A stretch of DNA of 64,000 bases from Halobacterium salinarum DSM 3754 (GTDB lineage: Archaea > Halobacteriota > Halobacteria > Halobacteriales > Halobacteriaceae). Shown one piece after another: positions 17,412 to 24,637 of this stretch. Position 1 is the stretch's first letter; every line of letters starts with the position of its first letter. The stretch is from positions 1-64,000 of the forward strand of contig NZ_VRYN01000001.1 of NCBI RefSeq assembly GCF_008124605.1, written 5' to 3'. The translations under genes and the position numbers were made by a program. A model generated the notes under the pieces. That model saw only the letters and a program-made list of their open reading frames with translations, was not told the DNA's origin and made no database searches.

Positions 17412-18059
17412 ATGCCCGCTGGGATTCGTGTCACTGTGTCGTTCCCACGGCCACCGGTGTGTCCGATCGCGGTGCTCTCGGAGCGCGCAAACACCACGAT
17501 CACGAACGTCTCGACGAGCATCGCGGCCGACGGCGCGCCGGTCACGGAGTTCTTGATCGACGCCGACGCGGTCCCCGACGATTACGACCGTGACCCCGTG
17601 TTCACGTACACCGACCGCCACCTGTATCGTGTTCGCCACGACGCCGAGGCGGCGTGTCCCTGTGTCTGCTTGGGCGCACACGACACGCCGGTGAACCGGT
17701 ATCGGGCCCGCGACGGCGAGCTCCAGATCGTGTTTCACGGCCGCGAGTTCGACACCGTCCAGGCGATCGTCGGGGAGCTTCGCGCGGAGTTCGCCGACAT
17801 CGACATCCAGCGCCTGGTCCGCGCACCCACGGGGACCGCCGCCCAGGACACCGCGTTCGTCGACCGCGGCCAGCTCACCGACCGCCAACTGGAGGTGTTG
17901 ACGACCGCCTACGAGGCGGGCTACTTCGAGCGCCCCCGCGGCGCGACCGCGCAGGCGCTGGCCGACGACCTCGGGATCGCGCCGTCGACGTTCACCGAGC
18001 ACCTGCTCGCCGCACAGCGCAAACTCCTGGGGGACGCCCTCGAAACCGACGGCACTTAA
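17412..18059 (+). CDS. Bat-type HTH_10 transcriptional regulator
   Basis: A 215-residue regulator. The C-terminal part (about 152-205: LTDRQLEVLTTAYEAGYFERPRGATAQALADDLGIAPSTFTEHL) is the HTH_10 domain named after the bacterio-opsin activator Bat. The N-terminal ~140 residues form a sensor region with no PAS or GAF signature that I can see; it contains a CPCVC cluster (about residues 77-81) that could bind metal or respond to redox. It is followed 59 bp later by a winged-helix gene, so the two may act together. The target is not evident. Confidence 0.82.
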   Translation: MPAGIRVTVSFPRPPVCPIAVLSERANTTITNVSTSIAADGAPVTEFLIDADAVPDDYDRDPVFTYTDRHLYRVRHDAEAACPCVCLGAHDTPVNRYRARDGELQIVFHGREFDTVQAIVGELRAEFADIDIQRLVRAPTGTAAQDTAFVDRGQLTDRQLEVLTTAYEAGYFERPRGATAQALADDLGIAPSTFTEHLLAAQRKLLGDALETDGT

Positions 18060-18118
18060 ACCACCCCCGTTGTTGGGGGGTGCAATACCTCCCCGGGTAG
18101 GTATTCCGATGAGATACA

Positions 18119-18523
18119 ATGAGTCAGTCGCAGCTGGCAGCACCATCCCGGACGGCCGACGACGACGACAGCGATATCACCGCGACCGGCGAGCTCATGC
18201 AGCGGATCCTCGACGCCTTCGACGACGCCGAATGCCGGCAGATCCTCGAATCCACCGACGATGCCGCGTTGACTGCCGGCGAGATCGCCGATGAATGTGA
18301 TCTCCCGTCCTCGACCGCCTACCGCAAGATCGACCGCCTCACCGAGGCCGGACTGCTCTCGGAGACGCTCCGCATCCGCCGCTCGGGGAAACACGTCAGC
18401 GAGTACACCTGCACCGTCGACGACGTGACGCTCTCGGTCAGCCACAACGGCGTCGAAGCAACCCTCTCGTGTACGCCGACGGACGCCGGCACCGCCGGTC
18501 CCGCACAGCCGTTTGCGGACTGA
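18119..18523 (+). CDS. Winged-helix (ArsR-like) transcriptional regulator
   Basis: A 134-residue DNA-binding protein. The central section ILDAFDDAECRQILESTDDAALTAGEIADECDLPSSTAYRKIDRLTEAGLLSE (about 29-81) is a typical haloarchaeal winged helix, with the recognition helix at STAYRKIDRL, followed by a wing and a beta-rich C-terminal part. The N-terminal ~25 residues are disordered. It follows the Bat-type regulator by 59 bp. Haloarchaeal relatives often accompany HTH_10 regulators in pairs; the ligand is unknown. Upstream there is a run of G/C with a hairpin-like repeat (ccaccccc...gggggtg, 18061-18080) that may be a terminator of the previous gene. Confidence 0.8.
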   Translation: MSQSQLAAPSRTADDDDSDITATGELMQRILDAFDDAECRQILESTDDAALTAGEIADECDLPSSTAYRKIDRLTEAGLLSETLRIRRSGKHVSEYTCTVDDVTLSVSHNGVEATLSCTPTDAGTAGPAQPFAD

Positions 18524-18692
18524 CTCACGGGCCAGGTTCTCCGAGGCGTGGCCGCCAGGAACGGCAGCCCCTGGGCTGTACGAATCGACGCCAGTAGGAA
18601 ATTGTGCGTGGGTGATGTCCCGGGAGGGGAAATCACCGTGCATCGCAGCGCCACGTGGTGTGGCAGGCGGTGGGAACAACCCACCAGTGCGA

Positions 18693-18777
18693 TGCGTGGG
18701 ACCGGATTCGAACCGGCGAACCTCTACAGGACAGCGCCCTCAACGCTGCGCCTTTGACCTAGCTCGGCTACCCACGC
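18693..18777 (-). tRNA. tRNA-Leu (anticodon GAG)
   Basis: The 85-base complement folds as a class II tRNA: acceptor stem GCGTGGG/CCCACGC, D arm starting TAGCCGAGC, anticodon stem CAGCG/CGCTG around the loop TTGAGGG (anticodon GAG), a long variable arm typical of leucine tRNA, and the T arm GCCGG-TTCGAAT-CCGGT. The discriminator is A. The CCA end is not encoded. Confidence 0.93.
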
Positions 18778-18819
18778 TCGCGTACGGTTGCTGCTGCACT
18801 CAGTGGTACCCGCCCCCGA

Positions 18820-18828
18820 ATTAAAACC
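18820..18828 (-). promoter_or_regulatory. Probable promoter box of the tRNA-Leu gene
   Basis: On the minus strand the sequence GGTTTTAATTC is centred about 46 bp upstream of the mature tRNA 5' end, allowing for a short 5' leader removed by RNase P. Confidence 0.45.
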
Positions 18829-18877
18829 CCTGCGATTCGCGCTCGGCGCGTGAGACCGCGACACGGAACCGATTTGG

Positions 18878-18895
18878 TGGGTTACGCGTAACCCA
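18878..18895. promoter_or_regulatory. Perfect 18-bp palindrome at the DUF420 gene start
   Basis: TGGGTTACGCGTAACCCA is an exact palindrome whose last base is the A of the ATG at 18895. A dyad touching the start codon is a plausible repressor operator. No other copy was noticed in the window. Confidence 0.6.
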
Positions 18896-19464
18896 TGGGC
18901 ATGGCTGACGGATTCGTTCGGCGTCACGTCGCCGGGCTGGCGGCGGTCCTCGGCGTGGCCTCCATCGCGGTCGTCGTGGCTGCCGTCCGTGGGGTCATCC
19001 CGGCGGGCGTGCTCCCACAGGCACCGGCCTGGTTCATCGGCGCGATCCCGCCGCTGAACGCAGTGATCAGTGCGGCTGCCATCGGCACCATCCTCGCGGG
19101 GTGGCGCTGGATCCGGCGCGGCGACGTGGCCAAACACCGCGCGGCGATGGCGACGACGACCCTGCTGTTCGTGGCGTTCCTGGGGCTGTACCTCTACCGG
19201 CTCGTCGTCCACGGCACCACCGCGTTCCCGACGACGGGGGCGGTCTACACGTTCGTCTACCTGCCGGTGTTGATCATCCACATGGGGTTGGCGATCGCCT
19301 GCATCCCGCTGGTCTACTACGTGCTCTTGTTGGCTGGCACGCGCCCGGTCAGCGAGATCTACGACTCGAACCACGCGCGGGTGGGCCGCGTCGCCGCTTC
19401 CCTGTGGCTCGTGTCGTTCGCGCTCGGCATCGTCGTCTACCTCATGCTGTACGTGCTCTACTGA
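18895..19464 (+). CDS. DUF420 membrane protein
   Basis: A 189-residue integral membrane protein with five hydrophobic segments (about 13-33, 45-67, 83-103, 122-145, 165-187). The order and the HRAAMATTTLLFVAFLGLYLYR and VYLPVLIIHMGLAI stretches match the DUF420 family, whose bacterial members (CtaM-like) help mature cytochrome c or quinol oxidases. Conserved His residues in helix flanks could contact heme or copper. A second ATG lies two codons in at 18901. The start overlaps an exact 18-bp palindrome, so transcription or translation may be regulated locally. The oxidase link is from family knowledge only. Confidence 0.82.
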   Translation: MGMADGFVRRHVAGLAAVLGVASIAVVVAAVRGVIPAGVLPQAPAWFIGAIPPLNAVISAAAIGTILAGWRWIRRGDVAKHRAAMATTTLLFVAFLGLYLYRLVVHGTTAFPTTGAVYTFVYLPVLIIHMGLAIACIPLVYYVLLLAGTRPVSEIYDSNHARVGRVAASLWLVSFALGIVVYLMLYVLY

Positions 19465-19522
19465 CCGCTGCCCCGCTGTGCATCGCGGAACCCGTGGCGG
19501 TTCCTGGGGCTGGTGAGCGCGG

Positions 19523-20968
19523 TCAGTCGTCGCTGGACGGCGTGACTGTCGGGCGCTCGGCGTCCCGGTCGGTCGCCTCGCCGTCGACGTCGTATGGGTA
19601 CGCGCCGGTCACACACCCCGCGCACATGTCGGCTTCGCTCTTCCCGATGGCCGCCGTGACCGCGGACAGCGGGAGATACGACAGCGAGTCCGCGCCGATC
19701 TCCGCCGCGATCTCGTCGGCCGTCCGGTCGGCGGCGATGAGTTCCTCGCGGGTCGCCATGTCGATGCCGAAGTAACACGGGGCCTGTATCTGGGGGGCGC
19801 CGATGCGCACGTGGACCTCGGTTGCGCCCGCGTCCCGGACCAGATCAACGAGCTGGCTGCTGGTCGTGCCCCGTACGATGGAGTCGTCGATGATCGTGAC
19901 CGACTGCCCCTCGACGGTGGACTTGATGGGGTTGAGCTTGAGCCGGACGGCGCGCTCGCGGGCCTCCTGGGTGGGCATGATGAACGTGCGGCCGACGTAC
20001 CGGTTTTTCATCAACCCCTCGGCGAACTCCACGTCGCTCCCGTCTTCGGTGGCGGCGTCGGCGTAGCCGGACGCGAACGCCCGCCCGGAGTCGGGGACGG
20101 GCACCACGACATCGCTTTCGACGCCGGTCTCGTGCCACAGTTGGCGGCCGAGGTTGCGCCGGACCTCGTAGACGAGTTCGTCGTCGATGACCGAATCCGG
20201 GCGCGCGAAATACACGTACTCGAAAAAGCAGTGGGCAGTGGTGTCGCGGTCGACGAGCTGGTGGGCGGAAAACCCCGTGCCGTCGTCGTCGAGGACGATC
20301 GCCTCGCCGGGACGGACGTCACGGACGACATCGCCGCCGATGGTGTCGATCGCGGCGGACTCGCTGGCGATGACGTAGCCGTCCTCGACGGTCCCCAGCA
20401 CCAGCGGGCGGTTCCCCCGTGGGTCCCGGACGCCCAACACGGTGTCGTCGTGCATGATGGTCAGCGAGTACGACCCGTGGATGCGCTCCATGGTCCGCTC
20501 GACGGCGTCCACGAGGTCGGCGTCGAGGAGGTTGCGCGCGAGGTCGTGGGCGATGACCTCGGTGTCGCCGTCGCTGGTGAACGCGTGCCCGCTTGCCGCG
20601 AGGTCCGCGCGCAACTCGTCGGCGTTGACGAGGTTGCCGTTGTGGCTCAGGCCGAGCGCACCGCCCTTGAACGACACCGAGAACGGCTGCGCGCAGGACT
20701 TGTCGACGCTCCCCGCGGTCGGATAGCGAACGTGGCCGATGGCGGCCGAACCGTGCAGCGCGTCGATGTCGGCTTCGTCGAAGGCGTCACCCACCAGCCC
20801 CATGCCGACGTGTTGGTGTTGCTGGAAGCCGTCGTGGGCGACGATGCCCGCCGACTCCTGGCCGCGGTGCTGGAGGGCGTACAGCGCGTAGTACGTCGGA
20901 AGCGCGGCGTCACGGGCCGACAGTGAGGCACCGACGACCCCACATTTCTCGGTTGGATGGTCACTCAT
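19523..20968 (-). CDS. purF: Amidophosphoribosyltransferase PurF
   Basis: First step of purine synthesis: glutamine + PRPP to 5-phosphoribosylamine. In the 481-residue reading, Cys9 of EKCGVVG becomes the N-terminal nucleophile after removal of an eight-residue propeptide; the glutaminase domain carries LQHRGQESAGI and GHVRYPTAG, and the transferase domain has the PRPP loop VTIIDDSIVRGTTSSQL. C-terminal cysteines (MCAGCVTGAYPYD) recall the Fe-S ligands of Bacillus-type PurF. The frame is open to 20995, but ATG 20968 places the Cys correctly. It lies 232 bp downstream of lsm-rpl37e on the same strand, with a TTTACC box near 21022 suggesting its own promoter. Confidence 0.94.
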   Translation of the reverse strand: MSDHPTEKCGVVGASLSARDAALPTYYALYALQHRGQESAGIVAHDGFQQHQHVGMGLVGDAFDEADIDALHGSAAIGHVRYPTAGSVDKSCAQPFSVSFKGGALGLSHNGNLVNADELRADLAASGHAFTSDGDTEVIAHDLARNLLDADLVDAVERTMERIHGSYSLTIMHDDTVLGVRDPRGNRPLVLGTVEDGYVIASESAAIDTIGGDVVRDVRPGEAIVLDDDGTGFSAHQLVDRDTTAHCFFEYVYFARPDSVIDDELVYEVRRNLGRQLWHETGVESDVVVPVPDSGRAFASGYADAATEDGSDVEFAEGLMKNRYVGRTFIMPTQEARERAVRLKLNPIKSTVEGQSVTIIDDSIVRGTTSSQLVDLVRDAGATEVHVRIGAPQIQAPCYFGIDMATREELIAADRTADEIAAEIGADSLSYLPLSAVTAAIGKSEADMCAGCVTGAYPYDVDGEATDRDAERPTVTPSSDD

Positions 20969-21004
20969 GGGTCCGTCCGCGGGGCCGCCTGACATACCTC
21001 CCGC

Positions 21005-21035
21005 TTGCGGACACCATAGGGTAAACCTTCCGCAA
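21005..21035. repeat. Inverted repeat upstream of purF
   Basis: TTGCGGA (21005-21011) and TCCGCAA (21029-21035) are exact reverse complements, flanking the putative TATA element GGTTTACCC of purF. The placement would suit a regulator binding site; function unproven. Confidence 0.35.
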
Positions 21036-21200
21036 CCGTGTCGAATACACGCCCCGATAGCCGTGAAGTATGCACAACACTGCAGTGAGGGGTGTGTTCA
21101 GCACCCATGGCCGGGGGTAAAGACGGACGACTCGGCGAACCGGGCGCGATCACGGACCAGTGGCTGTCCGGACCGGAACGAAACGCGGAGAAAGAACTGC

Positions 21201-21377
21201 TTAGTTGTCGCCGGTCTTGCCCTGCCACTCGTAATCCCGGCGCTTGGCGGAAGCACCGAAGCCGCAGGAACTGCAGACCTTCTTCTTCGTGTGGTAGGAC
21301 TTCTCACCGCAGCGTCGGCACTTCGTGTGCGTCGTGGTGTTCTTCTTCCCCTGGCTCGGGGTTCCTGCGCCAGTCAT
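21201..21377 (-). CDS. rpl37e: Ribosomal protein L37e
   Basis: A 58-residue zinc-binding large-subunit ribosomal protein. It is rich in Lys/Arg and Thr with four cysteines in the pattern CRRCG (20-24) and CSSCG (35-39), plus the family sequence [10 protein letters not shown] and the KRRDYEWQ C-terminal segment. Length and motifs match archaeal L37e. Its start overlaps the stop of lsm by four bases, the arrangement known in other haloarchaea, implying coupled translation. Confidence 0.95.
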
Positions 21378-21556
21378 GGTTTGATGGTGACGACGTTATC
21401 GCCACGGATAATCGTTGTGTCTTCGCCCTCAATGACGACGTTCATGTGCTGGTCGTAGCCCGTCAGCACGCCGGTGAACTCGTCGCCGTCCTTCAGGCGG
21501 ACGGTGACGGTTTCTTCGAGTGACTCCTCCAGCACATCCAGTGGTCGGCCGCTCAT
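21374..21556 (-). CDS. lsm: Sm-like RNA-binding protein (LSm)
   Basis: Archaeal LSm forms a ring that binds uridine-rich RNA and contacts small RNAs. The 60-residue protein shows the Sm1 motif ([27 protein letters not shown], residues 18-44) and the short Sm2 motif ([10 protein letters not shown], 49-58), at the expected spacing for the short haloarchaeal type. ATG 21556 is chosen over 21583 since a CTTATG box (complement of 21581-21586) lies about 27 bp upstream and the protein then starts with the conserved RPLDVLEES helix. It overlaps rpl37e, so it is first gene of the operon. Confidence 0.95.
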
Positions 21557-21612
21557 GTACCTACCGCCGGTGGTGGCATCCATAAGCGTACCGGACCGCT
21601 CCCGCCCGACGC

Positions 21613-22674
21613 TCAGACCGAGACCCCAAACGAGTCCCGGTCCCCGGCGTGGGCGGCGAACGCCGCGAGCACGTCCGCCCCCGCAGCGAGGTCCGCCAGA
21701 TCAACGACCTCCGCCGGCGTATGCATATACCGGTTCGGGATCCCCAGGTCGGCGGTCGGCACCCCGCCACCCGCCGTCCCGAACGCGTCGGCGTCCGTGC
21801 CAGTCGAGATCCGGTGGGCGGCGACCTGCAGCGACGCCCCGGCGTCGGCTGCGGCGTCACGAAGCGCGGACACCACCACGGGGTGGTTCGTGCCGCCGCG
21901 CATCACCACGGGGCCGTCGCCGAGCGCGACCGTGCTCGCGCGCTCGGCCGGATACATCGGATCGTCGGCGGCGTGGGTCACGTCGGCGGCGACCACGGCG
22001 TCCACGTCGAGGTCGAACCCAACCATCCGTGCGCCGCGGGTGCCGATCTCCTCGTGGACCGTGCTCACTGCGTACACCGTCGCGTCGACGTCGCGTTCGA
22101 CGGCGCGCCGGAACCCCTCGGCGGCCACCCACAGCCCGGTGCGGTTGTCGAGGCTGCGCGCGTTCAGCCGGCCGCCGGCCAGCTCCCGGGGCTCGGAGAC
22201 GAGCACCCCCGGATCGCCCACGGACACACGGTCACGAGCGTCGTCGCCGTCCGCCGCCCCGATGTCGACGTACTGCTCGGTCACCGACGGCGCGGCGCCG
22301 TCCTCGCTGTGGTCCCGCAGATGAACCGCCGCCTGCCCGATGACCCCGTTGACGGGGCCGTCGTCGGTCTCGATCCGGACCTGGCTGCCCCGCGTCACGG
22401 ACGCATCCAGCCCGCCGATCGGGGCGATCCGAACGAACCCCCCCTCGGTGATCTCGGCCACCGCGAACCCGATCTCGTCGGCGTGCCCGGTGAACGCCAC
22501 CGCGGGCGCGCCGCCCTCGGCGACGGCCACGGCGTTCCCGTAGGCGTCCGTCTCCACGCGGTCGGCGTACTGCGAGACGTACTCCACCCACACGCGCTGT
22601 GCGGCCGCCTCATGGCCGGTCGGGCTGTGGACTGCGAGCAACTCATCCAGGAACGTGCGACGCGCATCGTCCAT
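21613..22674 (-). CDS. M42-family aminopeptidase
   Basis: A 353-residue metallopeptidase of the M42 (TET/deblocking aminopeptidase) family. Metal and catalytic residues are visible in TGHADEIGF (about 60-68), ARSLDNRTG, STVHEEIGTRG (Glu-Glu pair with general base), AADVTH and the late RYMHTPAEVVD with the last His ligand. The enzymes form tetrahedral dodecamers that clean up short peptides made by the proteasome. Length is normal. The ATG at 22674 (MDDARRTFLDELL) is chosen from family starts; the frame runs much further upstream without homology. Confidence 0.92.
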   Translation of the reverse strand: MDDARRTFLDELLAVHSPTGHEAAAQRVWVEYVSQYADRVETDAYGNAVAVAEGGAPAVAFTGHADEIGFAVAEITEGGFVRIAPIGGLDASVTRGSQVRIETDDGPVNGVIGQAAVHLRDHSEDGAAPSVTEQYVDIGAADGDDARDRVSVGDPGVLVSEPRELAGGRLNARSLDNRTGLWVAAEGFRRAVERDVDATVYAVSTVHEEIGTRGARMVGFDLDVDAVVAADVTHAADDPMYPAERASTVALGDGPVVMRGGTNHPVVVSALRDAAADAGASLQVAAHRISTGTDADAFGTAGGGVPTADLGIPNRYMHTPAEVVDLADLAAGADVLAAFAAHAGDRDSFGVSV

Positions 22675-22758
22675 ACGCGTTCTCCCGTCGCCCACCCGAT
22701 CAATCCTCCGCATCCAGCACCACCAACAGCTAAATGCGCGCTCGCTGAACACCACCGC

Positions 22759-22980
22759 ATGGGACTGCTTGAAGTCCACTTCCACGATTCGGAGTTCACT
22801 GCCGCCCCCAGCATGCGGACTGGTGACAGCGACACCGACGGCGACGAGACCGATCAGACGCCGCCGGCTGACGCGGACTGTGGCGGCGGCTGTGGCGGCC
22901 GCGGCGTCGCCGTTGCGGTCGGCGTCCTGGTCGTCTTGGGCCTGCTCGCGGGCCTGCGCCGGCGGCGTGACGCGGCGTAA
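22759..22980 (+). CDS. 73-residue single-helix protein with a glycine/cysteine motif
   Basis: I do not recognise a named family. The N-terminal half is polar and very acidic (DSDTDGDETD at 23-32), then CGGGCGGRG at 41-49 precedes one membrane helix (about 49-64) ending in RRRR, an orientation that would leave the acidic tail outside. The MGLLEVHFHDSEF start is reminiscent of small haloarchaeal proteins encoded near proteases. A CTAAATG box lies about 28 bp upstream of ATG 22759. Divergent from the M42 peptidase. Confidence 0.65.
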   Translation: MGLLEVHFHDSEFTAAPSMRTGDSDTDGDETDQTPPADADCGGGCGGRGVAVAVGVLVVLGLLAGLRRRRDAA

Positions 22981-23028
22981 CCTCGCGCCCTCCAGAAGAG
23001 ATTTGCGTTCAGACGCCCGAACTGCGGT

Positions 23029-23982
23029 ATGTCGATCTTCGAAAGCGCGCGCGCCGTCGTGAGCGCCGACGGCGGTGGCGCTATCGACTGGGATAGCGTC
23101 GCCGACGCCGCAACCAGTGCCACGCCGCCGGGCGAACTCGCGCTGGGCGAGGACACCGCCGACGCGTACGCGGCCGACGTGCGGGACGCACGCGCCCGCA
23201 TCCGCTCGGTGTCCGGGCTGTCCTTCGACGTGCCGGAGACGGTTGCGCTCCACACCCGCCACCACTGGGTGGACGCCAACGTGGCGACGTTCCGGCGCGC
23301 GTTCGAACCGATGAACCAACAGCCCTCGCGGCTCCCCGGTGTCGCCCGCACACTCAACACGGCCACCACCGCAGGCGCGCTGGTGTTCATCGCCCGCAAC
23401 GTCCTGGGCCAGTACGACCCGCTGTTGCTCGCCGACGCCAGCGACGCCCACGCGCTGTACTTCGTGCACCCCAACATCGTCGCCGTCGCCGACAGCCTCG
23501 GCGTTCAGTTCCCGCGGTTCCGGCGGTGGATCGCGTTCCACGAGGTCACACACGCCGCCGAGTTCGGCGCGGCGGGGTGGCTGTCGGACTACCTCGAAAC
23601 CCGCCTCCGGACCGGCGTCGACGCGCTCGCCGACGGCACCATCGACACCGCGGCGTTCGAGGAACTGCAGGTCGCGATGACCGCCGTCGAGGGGTACGCC
23701 GAACTCCTCATGGACGAGGCTTTCGACGGCGAGTACGACGACCTCCGGCGGAAACTCGACGCGCGCCGCGGCCAGCGCAGCCCGATTGGGGCGGTGGCTA
23801 CGCGGCTGCTTGGCCTCCACCGCAAGCGCGAGCAGTACGAACGCGGTCGGGAGTTCTTCGCGCACGTCGCCGGGGAGCGCGGGCTCGCGGGCGCGTCGCG
23901 GGTCTGGGACGACCCCGAGTATCTGCCGACCGACGACGAGCTGGACGTGCCGCCGCGGTGGCTCGCCCGCGTCCCCGCCTGA
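23029..23982 (+). CDS. DUF2342-type zincin-like metalloprotease
   Basis: A 317-residue protein with the zincin motif HEVTHAAEFG (about residues 174-183) and a downstream Glu in the VEGYAELLMDEAF helix, typical of the 'zinc-dependent metalloprotease, DUF2342' family found in actinobacteria and haloarchaea. No signal peptide is visible, so it probably acts in the cytoplasm. In several genomes it sits near coenzyme F420 or tRNA-lysidine genes; here its neighbours are a small membrane protein and an uncharacterised gene. Substrate unknown. Confidence 0.85.
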   Translation: MSIFESARAVVSADGGGAIDWDSVADAATSATPPGELALGEDTADAYAADVRDARARIRSVSGLSFDVPETVALHTRHHWVDANVATFRRAFEPMNQQPSRLPGVARTLNTATTAGALVFIARNVLGQYDPLLLADASDAHALYFVHPNIVAVADSLGVQFPRFRRWIAFHEVTHAAEFGAAGWLSDYLETRLRTGVDALADGTIDTAAFEELQVAMTAVEGYAELLMDEAFDGEYDDLRRKLDARRGQRSPIGAVATRLLGLHRKREQYERGREFFAHVAGERGLAGASRVWDDPEYLPTDDELDVPPRWLARVPA

Positions 23983-24537
23983 CTACTGGAACCCGCGGCC
24001 GACGCGGTCCGCATCAACGAGGTCGTCGAGCTCGCTGTCGAGCAACTCGTCGGCGTCGGGGAACTCCTCGGCCAGCCCCTCGACGGGATCCGGGCGGTCG
24101 TAGGGGTCGTACTCCATGGGTCCGAACGCCGGGCTGTCGAGGGCGTCCATCACGTCATCGAAGAACGCGTCCGGGGTCGTCGGGGCGTCGGCGTGGGCCT
24201 GCACGACTTGCTCCAGTTCGCTGGCTTTCGTCTCGGCGTCGTCCTCGTCGGCGACCGGCTGCTGGACCGCGAACCGGCCGTCGGCGTCGTCGCCGGTGGG
24301 CAGGAAGTCGGCCAGCCCGTCGTCGACCTTGCGGGCGATCTGGGTGCCGACGCCGCGCACCTCGTAGGGGTTTTTCGCGTACGTCTTGAGGTGAAAGACG
24401 CCCGCCGCGGGGTGGCCGAGGTAGAGGTCCTCGCCGACCCCGGACGCCCGGTCGCCGGCGACCGCCCGCCAGTCGTCCGGGTCGCCAGACGATCCAACAA
24501 CGTCTTCGACGATGTCGTCCCAGTCCCGTACGCGCAT
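23983..24537 (-). CDS. Uncharacterised haloarchaeal acidic protein
   Basis: A 184-residue soluble, very acidic protein (MRVRDWDDIVEDVVGSSGDPDDWRAVAGDRASG...). The N-terminal half has a GVGEDLYLGHPAAGVFHLKTYAKNP stretch that looks like a small globular domain; the C-terminal half (from about residue 115) is helical and dominated by Asp/Glu. I do not recognise a family beyond 'conserved in haloarchaea'. Its stop abuts that of the DUF2342 protease with no spacer, and it is divergent from the Dna2-like helicase across about 100 bp. Confidence 0.75.
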   Translation of the reverse strand: MRVRDWDDIVEDVVGSSGDPDDWRAVAGDRASGVGEDLYLGHPAAGVFHLKTYAKNPYEVRGVGTQIARKVDDGLADFLPTGDDADGRFAVQQPVADEDDAETKASELEQVVQAHADAPTTPDAFFDDVMDALDSPAFGPMEYDPYDRPDPVEGLAEEFPDADELLDSELDDLVDADRVGRGFQ

Positions 24538-24637
24538 GTCACCACGTGGTTGTGGCGTGGTGGACTTCAACCCTGTCCTCGCAGCCGTCCCACCGGAGAG
24601 CGACACCGTTATTCGCCGGCCGCCCCACCCGTCGTGC

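Noticed and set aside
18524-18692. Possible small RNA between the winged-helix gene and the tRNA
   Set aside because: No clear promoter, terminator or folding pattern; only short open frames.
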